A stretch of DNA of 10,345 bases from CAZNEZ01 sp964572475 (GCA_964572475.1 CAZNEZ010000059.1:1-10345); one strand, 5' to 3'; counted from the stretch's first letter, positions 1 through 7,103 are shown. Notes: generated by a model from the sequence alone, not told the origin. Numbers and translations: made by a program.

Positions 1-91
1 GATAAATAAAGAATAAGTAGCAGACAAGTAGAAAACGAACAACAAATAAGTAACAGATATATGTGATAAGACCATATAGAAATGAGGTAAT
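1..91. other. Non-coding left edge with an imperfect direct repeat
   Basis: All three plus-strand frames hold stop codons, so this looks like intergenic DNA or a leader upstream of the kinase-methyltransferase gene. The 13-mer AATAAGTAGCAGA at 12-24 recurs with one change at 45-57. I see no convincing promoter, so the downstream gene may be transcribed from beyond the window. The only ribosome site is GAGG at 84-87, four bases before the ATG. Confidence 0.4.
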
Positions 92-1285
92 ATGCAAAGT
101 GGAATCGTGTATTGGATAACAGGATTATCAGGTTCAGGCAAGACTACTATAGGTAATATGTTATACTATAAACTTCGTGAAGAGCGTGATAATGTTGTTA
201 TCCTTGATGGAGATATACTAAAGGAGATTGTAGGAAAAAGTGGATATTCTACTGAAGAGAGGAAACAAAGAGCATACAAATATTCTAATATGTGTAAAAT
301 GTTGGCAGATCAGGGAATAACGGTTATATGCTGTACAATTGCAATGTATGATGAGGTTAGGCAGTGGAATCGTGACAACATTAGCAGTTATGTGGAGATA
401 TATCTGGATGTTCCTATGGAACTACTTATTAAGAGAGATCAAAAAGGTCTGTATTCAAGGTATAATAATGGAGTTATAAACAATCTTGCAGGTATGGATA
501 TTGAGGTGGAAACACCAAAGAATCCAGATATTGTATTCAATAATGATGGAACAAAAAATGTTAAGCAGATAGTAAAAGAGATTAAAGAATACAAACCTAA
601 AGATGGCGATGATTATGATAGGGATACAGAATATTGGAATGATTATTATAAGAATCGTAAGGAAATTGAGCCTCCTACTGAATTTGCAAAGAGTGTTTCG
701 GATTTTATATTAGATGAATGTAAAAAAGAAGAATCTATTCTGACAGAAAAAAAACTTATGGATATAGGATGCGGAAATGGAAGAGACAGTAGATATTTTG
801 CAGGTTTAGGATTAAATGTTATAGGTGTTGATGCAGCCAAGGAGGCAATATCTGAACTCAGTGAAGAGTTTGATAATAGCAATATTACATTTGTTTGTGA
901 TGATTTTGTTAAATCAAAAACACTATATCAGATTGGATATGATTATTGTTATAGTCGATTTAGCCTGCATGCTATCAGTGCTAAGCAGCAGCATATTCTA
1001 CTAAAAAACATATATACATGTTTAAAAAAGAGCGGGTTGCTTTTTATAGAAGTACGAGGAATATCAGATACATTGTATGGAAAAGGAAAGCAGGTTTCAA
1101 AAAATGCTTTTATTTATAATGGACATTATAGAAGATTTGCTGATAAAGATGAATTAAAGGATGAATTAGAGAATATAGGATTTGATATAGAATATGCAGA
1201 AGAAAGTTCTGGATTTGCAATATATAAAGATGAGGACCCTGTTGTTATAAGAATAATTTGCAGAAAGGCGAACTATAATGATTAA
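92..1285 (+). CDS. APS-kinase-like P-loop kinase fused to a class I SAM methyltransferase
   Basis: A 397-residue two-domain protein. Residues 1 to about 170 look like adenylylsulfate kinase (CysC): P-loop GLSGSGKTT at 11-19, LDGD at 38-41, and the family stretch RDQKGLY followed by a PKNPDIVF-like segment. Residues about 180-397 are a Rossmann methyltransferase with the SAM-binding motif MDIGCGNGRD at about 223-232 and an acidic GVD at the end of strand 2. The start is set by the P-loop, which begins only ten residues in; GAGG lies upstream at short spacing. Against my memory of CysC, the APS-contacting Arg after DGD is Lys and the Asn of the ENIRR motif is Arg, so APS may not be the substrate. 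No sulfate-assimilation genes are nearby. The stop overlaps the next gene by 8 bases, indicating an operon. A role in phosphorylating and methylating a glycan precursor is inference. The domain calls are firm; the substrate is unknown. Confidence 0.85.
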   Translation: MQSGIVYWITGLSGSGKTTIGNMLYYKLREERDNVVILDGDILKEIVGKSGYSTEERKQRAYKYSNMCKMLADQGITVICCTIAMYDEVRQWNRDNISSYVEIYLDVPMELLIKRDQKGLYSRYNNGVINNLAGMDIEVETPKNPDIVFNNDGTKNVKQIVKEIKEYKPKDGDDYDRDTEYWNDYYKNRKEIEPPTEFAKSVSDFILDECKKEESILTEKKLMDIGCGNGRDSRYFAGLGLNVIGVDAAKEAISELSEEFDNSNITFVCDDFVKSKTLYQIGYDYCYSRFSLHAISAKQQHILLKNIYTCLKKSGLLFIEVRGISDTLYGKGKQVSKNAFIYNGHYRRFADKDELKDELENIGFDIEYAEESSGFAIYKDEDPVVIRIICRKANYND

Positions 1286-2108
1286 TCAATTAAATTGTGA
1301 GATTTATAATATATATGATGAAGAGATGAGTAGAGAAGAGATGATTATATTCTTTCTTCAGGGTAATAGAAAGTCAATAATAATACAATATAGCGAAGAT
1401 GCAATAGTTAATCATTACACATATGATTCTGTATTGTTTCAAAAATCATATACTACTGAAGTTGTTAAAAAATCAGAAAAGACTATCCGACAGGCTTTAG
1501 AAATATTAAATCAGAAAAAAACGGATATGGTTTTTGTTACTAATTCAGATAATCAAATCATAGATGTACTTATATGGAGAGACAGCATTGTTGCAATTAA
1601 ACAGGAAAATATTTCGGAAATTGCAGATAGTCTTGAAAAATATGAGATTGTTTATGTTAATGAACTAAATGAAATAGCTTATGAATATCTGGAATATGTT
1701 AAAAAACATCACGTTAATAATATGGTTGTAGCAAACCCGGACATATGGGATACATATAAAGAAGACACAGAGTACAGTTCAGATATTATTTTTAAAGACA
1801 TTAATGATGATTTAAGCAAAAATGAGAATTGCTTTGAGTTTGACATTGCTCCAATATATTTTTGGAAACCTTCAATATTAGTCTGCTATACCCCTATAAC
1901 AGAGCATATTATGAATGAGCTTGGTGATTTGAAATATATAAGTGGTTTATATCAGAGTCGGCATCCAGAGAAATGTTGTCACTTAATAAACCAGTTTATG
2001 ATATTTATGATATTCCCGATAATATTGATTATATTATCAGACCATCAAACGATGGAATTAATATGGCAAAGATATTGGATGAAGAATATTCAAATCTACC
2101 TGTTGTAA
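1278..2108 (+). CDS. Unrecognised protein, N-terminal half of a probably frame-split gene
   Basis: The ATG overlaps the end of the kinase-methyltransferase gene by 8 bases and has AAAGG nine bases upstream, so it is translated within that operon. Roughly the first 225 residues look like a genuine soluble, acidic protein that I cannot assign to a family. A stretch at about residues 84-106 (VFVTNSDNQIIDVLIWRD) faintly resembles a CBS-domain strand-helix pattern, but that is weak. The last 40 or so residues are oddly hydrophobic (FMIFMIFPIILIIL) and lie over the true reading frame of the next gene, so they look like out-of-frame translation after a frameshift near 1945-1975. Moving into the downstream frame needs a -1 step, as if one base had been lost. 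The intact gene would run to 2926 and encode about 549 residues. Confidence 0.6.
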   Translation: MINQLNCEIYNIYDEEMSREEMIIFFLQGNRKSIIIQYSEDAIVNHYTYDSVLFQKSYTTEVVKKSEKTIRQALEILNQKKTDMVFVTNSDNQIIDVLIWRDSIVAIKQENISEIADSLEKYEIVYVNELNEIAYEYLEYVKKHHVNNMVVANPDIWDTYKEDTEYSSDIIFKDINDDLSKNENCFEFDIAPIYFWKPSILVCYTPITEHIMNELGDLKYISGLYQSRHPEKCCHLINQFMIFMIFPIILIILSDHQTMELIWQRYWMKNIQIYLL

Positions 2109-2926
2109 TACAAAATGAGTTCTTTTTACTGAAGATAAAGCTTATTGACAAGTATAAGGATTCTAATGATGAGGAGATTAAAGAAATACTTAAATACTGG
2201 ATATATAATGATTTAAATATATTTGGTACATATTATAATACGATGTCAACTTGTAATAAGGTATTTAGAGATGAAGATAATGGATTCCCATATATAGAAT
2301 TTGATGGAAAAAGGATGTACTATCCAAAAGACTATAATGAATTTAAGCTGATAGATGGTAAAGAGTATATCATTGATATTTTGAGCGAGCAGGGAGAAAA
2401 ATCACCTCATTTGTACATAGATGGTGATATACAGATTAGTAAGGGAGATGTACTTGTTGATGCGGGGGTATGTGAAGGGAATTTTGCACTTAGATATATA
2501 GATATAGTGGATAAAGTGTATCTTGTTGAGTGCGACGATAAATGGATGGAGGCATTAAAACTCACATTTAAACCATATAATGATAAGGTAATATTTTGCA
2601 ATAAAATGCTTACAGATAAGGACGATGAAGATTCAATATCTCTTGATACTCTTGTTAAGGGAAGGGTAGATTTTATAAAAATGGATATAGAAGGGGCGGA
2701 GACGAAAACTCTTCTTGGAGGAAAAAGCGTATTTGCAGAAAATAATATAAAATGTGCGATTTGCAGTTATCATAAGCATGGAGACGAACAGAGTATTAAA
2801 AATATACTGGATTCTTATGGATATAAAAACTGGACATCAAAAGGATATATGATTTTTGTATATGGAGAAGATATATTCAGAAACCCAGAAGTAAGAAGAG
2901 GAATCGTATATGGGAAGAAAAGCTAA
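1973..2926 (+). CDS. FkbM-family methyltransferase, C-terminal half of a probably frame-split gene
   Basis: The C-terminal part is a recognisable FkbM-type SAM methyltransferase: glycine motif VLVDAGVCEGNFAL at about residues 159-172, an acidic VECDD loop after strand 2, and the family hallmark DFIKMDIEGAE at about 232-242. These enzymes usually O-methylate sugars or small molecules in surface-glycan and natural-product pathways. Residues 1 to about 130 precede the catalytic domain and include the phrase VYDIYDIPDNIDYIIRPSN, which looks like the middle of a larger protein. The ATG at 1973 has no good ribosome site (only CAGAGAA), and the frame stays open upstream to a TGA at 1925. It is therefore best read as the second half of the gene that begins at 1278. 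If not rescued, the methyltransferase would be poorly translated. No terminator is visible after the stop. Confidence 0.75.
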   Translation: MLSLNKPVYDIYDIPDNIDYIIRPSNDGINMAKILDEEYSNLPVVIQNEFFLLKIKLIDKYKDSNDEEIKEILKYWIYNDLNIFGTYYNTMSTCNKVFRDEDNGFPYIEFDGKRMYYPKDYNEFKLIDGKEYIIDILSEQGEKSPHLYIDGDIQISKGDVLVDAGVCEGNFALRYIDIVDKVYLVECDDKWMEALKLTFKPYNDKVIFCNKMLTDKDDEDSISLDTLVKGRVDFIKMDIEGAETKTLLGGKSVFAENNIKCAICSYHKHGDEQSIKNILDSYGYKNWTSKGYMIFVYGEDIFRNPEVRRGIVYGKKS

Positions 2927-2984
2927 ATAAACATTTTGGCCATGTTGTAGTTAGAATAGGCAGTTTATCTCTTAGAGGATTCAT
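2927..2984. other. Short gap between convergent genes without a clear terminator
   Basis: The 58 bases between the two stop codons contain no stable GC-rich hairpin followed by a T tract on either strand. Read-through in both directions, or termination by another mechanism, is possible. Confidence 0.4.
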
Positions 2985-4028
2985 TTAGCTTTGTAGTCTT
3001 TTTAATCCGGCAATTGCCTTAGAATCGTTACCACATTTTCTGTAGTAATCAATAGCTTTAAGCTTCTGATTAAGACATTCGTAGATGACACCAATATTGT
3101 AGTTAGCTCTTACATTATTAGTCCCCTGTATTTTACAGGTCGAAAATGTGGTAGCTTTTTTAAACTCTTCTATAGCATTATCGAACAATTCATTATTCAT
3201 ATATATAAGTCCCATTAAAAAAACAAAATCACAGGAATTGGAAAAATCTTCATAAATATTTTCAAACATCAATGCGGTTGCAGCATTTCCAGAGTTAAGT
3301 AATGCATATCCGTAAGTTTCCACCATATCCTGCACATATTCAAGATTGGCATCTAAATCAAATTCAAGACCTTTTTCAAAGTAGTCACAAGCTAAATTAT
3401 ATTCTTTCTTCATATAGTAACTTTTCCCAAGCTGATAGATAATGTATGAGTCTGTAGGGTTTTCATCGTATTCATGTTTAAGAAGTTCTATATTTCGATT
3501 AGCCTTACGGTTTAGAAATTCGTCTGAGCCATCATAACCGATATGCTTAAATTCTAATGGAAATGTATAGTAATCAATAGGCGTATCTAAAGATATAGGT
3601 ACTATCTGTTCATGAATACTTCCAGAATATCTGAATAAAGTCTTATTAAAGAATCTTCCAACTTTTTCGTTAAGCACAAAACTTTCGCTATTACGTGTAT
3701 ATTCATTATTACGAATTATACGGCCAATCTTATCGCTAATAATTATCTTTTCAAATGCTACATCATAAGAATTTAAAATTTCATCTGAGTCAACAACCAG
3801 AATCATATCATTAGAAGCTAGTGAAATAGAGTAATTTCTAGCCTCCGAAAAATCATTTGTCCATATAAAGGAGTAGACCTTATCAGTATATTTCCTGGCA
3901 ATGTCAATACTGTTATCAGTTGAACCAGTATCAACAATAATAAGCTCTGATTCTAAAGGAACCAGAGCTTTAAGGCAATCGTTAAGAGTTGAAGCAGCAT
4001 TTTTGATTATCATACAAATAGAAAACAT
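2985..4028 (-). CDS. GT2-family glycosyltransferase with C-terminal TPR-like repeats, likely flagellin-modifying
   Basis: The N-terminal domain is a GT-A inverting glycosyltransferase of family 2: it opens FSICMIIKNAA, then has the nucleotide-binding strand IIVDTGSTDNS at about 30-40, WTNDFSEARN, and the metal-binding DSDE at about 80-83. From about residue 190 onward come helical TPR-like repeats (for example YQLGKSYYMKKEYNLACDYF, then YNIGVIYECLNQKLKAIDYY). This architecture matches SunS-like protein glycosyltransferases and those beside clostridial flagellin genes. I place the start at the ATG at 4028, because GGAG lies nine bases upstream. The ATG five codons earlier (4043) has no ribosome site, though it is in frame and would give 352 residues. 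The gene follows the FliD-like gene by 27 bases, or 12 from the longer start, so the two are co-transcribed. Flagellin as acceptor is inferred from this context. Confidence 0.82.
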   Translation of the reverse strand: MFSICMIIKNAASTLNDCLKALVPLESELIIVDTGSTDNSIDIARKYTDKVYSFIWTNDFSEARNYSISLASNDMILVVDSDEILNSYDVAFEKIIISDKIGRIIRNNEYTRNSESFVLNEKVGRFFNKTLFRYSGSIHEQIVPISLDTPIDYYTFPLEFKHIGYDGSDEFLNRKANRNIELLKHEYDENPTDSYIIYQLGKSYYMKKEYNLACDYFEKGLEFDLDANLEYVQDMVETYGYALLNSGNAATALMFENIYEDFSNSCDFVFLMGLIYMNNELFDNAIEEFKKATTFSTCKIQGTNNVRANYNIGVIYECLNQKLKAIDYYRKCGNDSKAIAGLKRLQS

Positions 4029-4055
4029 ATAGTTAGTCTCCATTCTTTAATAAAG

Positions 4056-5345
4056 TTATAGATATCCATCAAACATCATTCCTGCATATCTTGAAGTATT
4101 ATATGGACTATTCATAGGTCTGGCAGGATTAGGGTATGTTAACAACTTTTTGTTCACATAATTCATAGGATTAAGTGATATATTATTAGCAGTTTTAAGC
4201 AAATCATTTTTAAAGTAATCTAAGTGTTTAAGTGAATCCAGCAAAGTTCCATCTTTAGAGGATTGAACCATAAGTGATTCATCTACTTCAATATGACCAT
4301 CGTCTTTTACAGTAATACCCGCAGAGTCTAATTCATTTTTAAAATTATTAGCGGAATTTGTAATTCTTCTCATAAGATAATCAGAATCCTTGACCTCTGA
4401 TAATTTGGTGGAAACTAAATCAATAATATCGTTATAACCAGTAACTAGATTATTAATATTATCAATTACAGAATCAAGATTCTGTGACAAGTCAATGGTA
4501 GTATTCTCTCCCTCAGGAGATACTGAGTTAAGAGAAATCTCATATTTCTTGCCAATAGTAAACTGATTAGAGGAAGATGTTTTCTCCTCGCCATTTAATG
4601 TAAATAAAGCATTGTGCGGTTCAGTTGAAATGTTATTAATACCAAGATAATCAATTACGTTTGTTTCATATAAAGGTTGAGAATTAGATAATGAGAAAAT
4701 CTCTGGTCTAAAATCAGAAAGACCTATAGTATTGGACTTTATTTCAAGTGAACTATTGCCACTACTATCCTCTAATACTTTTGAACTCAGACCAATATTT
4801 GAACGATTAATCAGTCTTGAAAGTTTTTCCTGAAGAGTCTTGTTAGTGTCATCTTTATTAACACTAAACTGAAATTCATAGGCATAATCACCTACACCAA
4901 TATCAAAAGAATATTCACCATTTTTAAGGGCGATTTTATTGGATGAAAGATAATTACCAGTATTAGTCTGTGCAGTAGCCAGTCTGGTTACATGTATATT
5001 AAAAGATTCATCATCAGTTGAAGAATTGACATCACTAATCAGCTCAGCAGAAACAATAGCATCGTCAGATGAAACAGCTTTTTTATTTGAAAAATTGGTT
5101 GTTCCGTCAGGGTTATAGCCAAGACTATTGGATGTGTTGATAATAGAACGAGCCATTTCCTTCAAATCTATAGCATATTTTTGCATAGATTCAGAGGTAT
5201 CAACTTTATATAAAGGCAATTTGGAGTTCATCCGAACAATCTTATTATAAGTGCCTTTTAATTCACTTTTTTTGTGGGAGTCATATTTAGAGACTTCTTT
5301 TTTTGAATATGTAGACAGATAGTAATTGTATGCATTACTGATCAT
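4056..5345 (-). CDS. FliD/flagellar-cap-like structural protein
   Basis: A 429-residue secreted-type structural protein rich in Ser, Asn and Asp and lacking cysteine, as is usual for filament proteins. The middle (about 110-225) follows the FliD pattern: FNIHVTRLATAQTN, then LQEKLSRLINRSNIGLSSKV and SGNSSLEIKSNTIG. About residues 285-315 carry the conserved FliD C-terminal phrase ending LDSVIDNINNLVTGYNDII. It lacks the canonical FliD N-terminal SGLDT-type motif and is short for FliD, so it may be a divergent cap or a FliD paralogue. It has an unusual Pro/Asn-rich tail ending YAGMMFDGYL. The start is the ATG at 5345, eight bases after a near-perfect AAGGAGGTGATC ribosome site. An in-frame GTG at 5354 lies inside that site and is rejected. 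It is the first gene of a two-gene unit with the glycosyltransferase. Confidence 0.72.
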   Translation of the reverse strand: MISNAYNYYLSTYSKKEVSKYDSHKKSELKGTYNKIVRMNSKLPLYKVDTSESMQKYAIDLKEMARSIINTSNSLGYNPDGTTNFSNKKAVSSDDAIVSAELISDVNSSTDDESFNIHVTRLATAQTNTGNYLSSNKIALKNGEYSFDIGVGDYAYEFQFSVNKDDTNKTLQEKLSRLINRSNIGLSSKVLEDSSGNSSLEIKSNTIGLSDFRPEIFSLSNSQPLYETNVIDYLGINNISTEPHNALFTLNGEEKTSSSNQFTIGKKYEISLNSVSPEGENTTIDLSQNLDSVIDNINNLVTGYNDIIDLVSTKLSEVKDSDYLMRRITNSANNFKNELDSAGITVKDDGHIEVDESLMVQSSKDGTLLDSLKHLDYFKNDLLKTANNISLNPMNYVNKKLLTYPNPARPMNSPYNTSRYAGMMFDGYL

Positions 5346-5369
5346 TCGGATCACCTCCTTGTACTTAAT

Positions 5370-5401
5370 AATAGTTTCCTATTGTAAAAATCCTTTTTTA
5401 C
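5370..5401 (-). promoter_or_regulatory. Two tandem hairpins in the leader of the FliD-like gene
   Basis: Read on the minus strand, the leader opens with GTAAAAA-AGGA-TTTTTAC (7-bp stem, 5401-5384), followed directly by AATAG-GAAA-CTATT (5-bp stem with a GNRA-type GAAA loop, 5383-5370). The first hairpin would sit at the very 5' end of the predicted transcript. They lie about ten bases before the AAGGAGGTG ribosome site. They could stabilise the mRNA or bind a regulator; function is inference. Confidence 0.5.
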
Positions 5402-5407
5402 TCTTAT

Positions 5408-5436
5408 ATTATATTACAAAGAATATGTAAAGTCAA
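5408..5436 (-). promoter_or_regulatory. Sigma-A type promoter for the FliD-like/glycosyltransferase unit
   Basis: On the minus strand TTGACT (5436-5431), a 17-base spacer and a perfect TATAAT (5413-5408) form a near-consensus housekeeping promoter, with a start expected near 5401. No sigma-28 flagellar promoter is seen here, which is notable for a cap-like gene. Confidence 0.75.
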
Positions 5437-5518
5437 AAATAACTAATCACCTTTCATAAAAAATAGGTTAAAAATCATAAAAATAAATGAAAAAATTGTT
5501 AATAAAATATGTATTATT

Positions 5519-5547
5519 TTGACAAATAATGGTATAATAAATATTAT
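5519..5547 (+). promoter_or_regulatory. Sigma-A type promoter for the chemoreceptor gene
   Basis: A perfect TTGACA at 5519-5524 is followed after 17 bases by TATTAT at 5542-5547. A start near 5554 leaves a very short leader before the AAAGGAAGG ribosome site at 5556-5564. A TATAAT at 5533-5538 also exists but has no good -35 partner. The divergent promoters are about 80 bases apart and share an AT-rich spacer. Confidence 0.6.
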
Positions 5548-5571
5548 TTTTAATTAAAGGAAGGAAATCAT

Positions 5572-6156
5572 ATGAATAAAATCAAGAGTGAAATAGCAAA
5601 AACCAATTTTTTCTTATTTTCTATAAATGCTATCATAGATATAGGTCTTATAGGAGGTTATGGAGTAGAGGTAATTAAAGGTACAAGAACAGTAGGGTAT
5701 GTTGCATTTTTTGCATTATTAGTTTTAATTAACTTATTAAGCTGTATTATCCCATATATTAAGAACAGAGATAATGCTAATATTAAGTACATTAATCTAT
5801 TTGGGTATTCGATAGTATATGCATTTGCATTATTTACATCGGTTAAACCACTTACATATGCATACATATTTCCAATATTTATAGTATACATTCTATATTT
5901 TGATTATAAGTTGGTATTTATTGGAATGTGGATTATAGATATTCTGAATGTGTTAAAGGTAGTGCAAAATTATCTTGGAATAGGTCAGGAAGTAATGAAC
6001 ACATCAGCAGATACGACCAACTATCTGCTGCAAATATTATCCGTTGGTATATTTGCATTTGCAATGCTTAAGGCAACAGGATATTCTAATAGCTTTAGTG
6101 ATACAAAGAAAGCCAGGGTTAAGGAAGAACAGGAAAAAAAATACCAGTATTCTTAA
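5572..6156 (+). CDS. Methyl-accepting chemotaxis protein, membrane half (frame-split)
   Basis: The ATG has a GGAAGG ribosome site seven bases upstream. The product is an integral membrane region with about six hydrophobic segments (roughly 12-29, 41-63, 72-90, 95-110, 112-133 and 150-168) joined by very short loops. There is no room for an extracellular ligand domain or a HAMP domain. It then enters a charged linker (KKARVKEEQEKK) that should continue into the signalling coiled coil. Instead it ends after YQYS at a stop at 6154, just past the run of eight A at 6134-6141. Shifting frame at that run joins it smoothly to the signalling half (EEQEK(K)NTSILNDVLNIS). Such multi-pass receptors may sense membrane state or small ligands within the bilayer; the ligand is unknown. 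As written, the product would be a receptor head with no output. Confidence 0.75.
   Translation: MNKIKSEIAKTNFFLFSINAIIDIGLIGGYGVEVIKGTRTVGYVAFFALLVLINLLSCIIPYIKNRDNANIKYINLFGYSIVYAFALFTSVKPLTYAYIFPIFIVYILYFDYKLVFIGMWIIDILNVLKVVQNYLGIGQEVMNTSADTTNYLLQILSVGIFAFAMLKATGYSNSFSDTKKARVKEEQEKKYQYS
6134..6141 (+). other. A8 homopolymer at the chemoreceptor frame switch
   Basis: Eight A between GG and TACC mark the point where the coding frame of the receptor changes. Losing one A, or gaining two, joins the membrane and signalling halves into one frame of about 495 residues. Runs of this length are known sites of polymerase slippage, replication slippage and sequencing error. Confidence 0.75.
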
Positions 6157-7060
6157 TGATGTACTTAATATAAGTAAGACTACAAAAGATAATGCTAGTC
6201 TTACGCTTGGAATTATAGATGAGCTTAATGACGCAACTATCAGAGTAAATGAATCTGTTGATGAGATATCTATAGGTAATCAAAGTAATGCGGAAAGTAT
6301 TGAAAAGCAGACAATGATGACTACGCATATTCAGTCTGCTATAGATGAAACAAAAAGTCTGGCGGAGGCGATGTCAGATAATACTACTGAATCTTTAGAG
6401 GCCATTCAAGCAGGCAAAAAGTCGATTGATGAGGTTGTAAAAGAGTCTGAATTAATTGTAAAGAAGAATGCAGAAGTTTCAGATGTTATGAATCTGCTTG
6501 TAGATAATACTAAAGAAGTATCTAAGATAACAGAACAAATTTTTTCGATATCAAGCCAGACAAATTTATTAGCTCTTAATGCTTCTATAGAGAGCGCGCG
6601 TGCAGGTGAAGCAGGAAGAGGGTTCGCGGTAGTTGCTGACCAGATTAGAATATTGGCAGATGAGACAAGAAAACTTACTGAGAATATTACAAAGCTTGTA
6701 GGAGATTTAGGAACACATGCAGATAGTACGAAGGTTGTTGTTGACGATGTTGTTAGTAGTATGAATTCCCAAAATGAAAAAATCACTAATAGTCAAAAGC
6801 AGTTTGGCATTATTGAAAAAAAGGTTAATGTATTAAGCCAAGATGTAACTAGTATTAATAATAAGGTAAGTAATCTTGTAGAGGCTAATAATACAATTGT
6901 TGAAAGTATATCACAGATATCGGCTGTTAGTCAGGAAGTAAATGCAGGAACTTTGGAAGTGGTTGAGTTGGGAGAATTTACAAAAGGTAAAGCAGAAGAA
7001 GCAAAAAAACTGATGGAAGATCTTACTAATACAATTGAATTGGTTGATAAATACATATAA
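6134..7060 (+). CDS. Methyl-accepting chemotaxis protein, cytoplasmic signalling half (frame-split)
   Basis: This half encodes the cytoplasmic signalling domain that drives CheA via CheW. The hairpin tip is unmistakable: SSQTNLLALNASIESARAG, then EAGRGFAVVADQIR, flanked by long heptad-patterned helices with candidate Gln/Glu methylation sites. It ends in VDKYI with no CheR-docking pentapeptide. The frame is open further upstream to a TTG at 6044, but that stretch overlaps the membrane half out of frame, has no ribosome site and reads as nonsense. The real coding begins at the A8 run. No ATG with a ribosome site follows the run, so independent translation is unlikely. The domain is intact for its full length, so loss of function, if real, is recent, or the frame is restored by slippage. 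Confidence 0.8.
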   Translation, partial: KKNTSILNDVLNISKTTKDNASLTLGIIDELNDATIRVNESVDEISIGNQSNAESIEKQTMMTTHIQSAIDETKSLAEAMSDNTTESLEAIQAGKKSIDEVVKESELIVKKNAEVSDVMNLLVDNTKEVSKITEQIFSISSQTNLLALNASIESARAGEAGRGFAVVADQIRILADETRKLTENITKLVGDLGTHADSTKVVVDDVVSSMNSQNEKITNSQKQFGIIEKKVNVLSQDVTSINNKVSNLVEANNTIVESISQISAVSQEVNAGTLEVVELGEFTKGKAEEAKKLMEDLTNTIELVDKYI

Positions 7061-7103
7061 TAGTAGATAAAATATATAGTAACTAACAAAAAAAGAAAAA
7101 TAT

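Noticed and set aside
1926..2108. Programmed -1 ribosomal frameshifting
   Set aside because: No X-XXY-YYZ heptamer in the right frame and no evident downstream structure.
5343..5354. GTG at 5354 as the start of the FliD-like gene
   Set aside because: It overlaps the AAGGAGGTGATC ribosome site itself; the ATG at 5345 is correctly spaced.
5441..5518. c-di-GMP or other riboswitch between the divergent genes
   Set aside because: The stretch is plain AT-rich DNA without conserved riboswitch motifs, and it lies upstream of both promoters.
5533..5538. TATAAT as the receptor -10 box
   Set aside because: Only 8 bases from TTGACA, and no acceptable -35 lies 17 bases upstream; the TATTAT at 5542 fits better.
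6044..6133. Independent start of the receptor signalling half at the TTG at 6044
   Set aside because: It has no ribosome site and is an out-of-frame reading of the last membrane helix.
6406..6786. Minus-strand open frame within the receptor gene
   Set aside because: It is antisense to the conserved signalling domain, with low-complexity Ser/Thr composition, and looks like a shadow frame.
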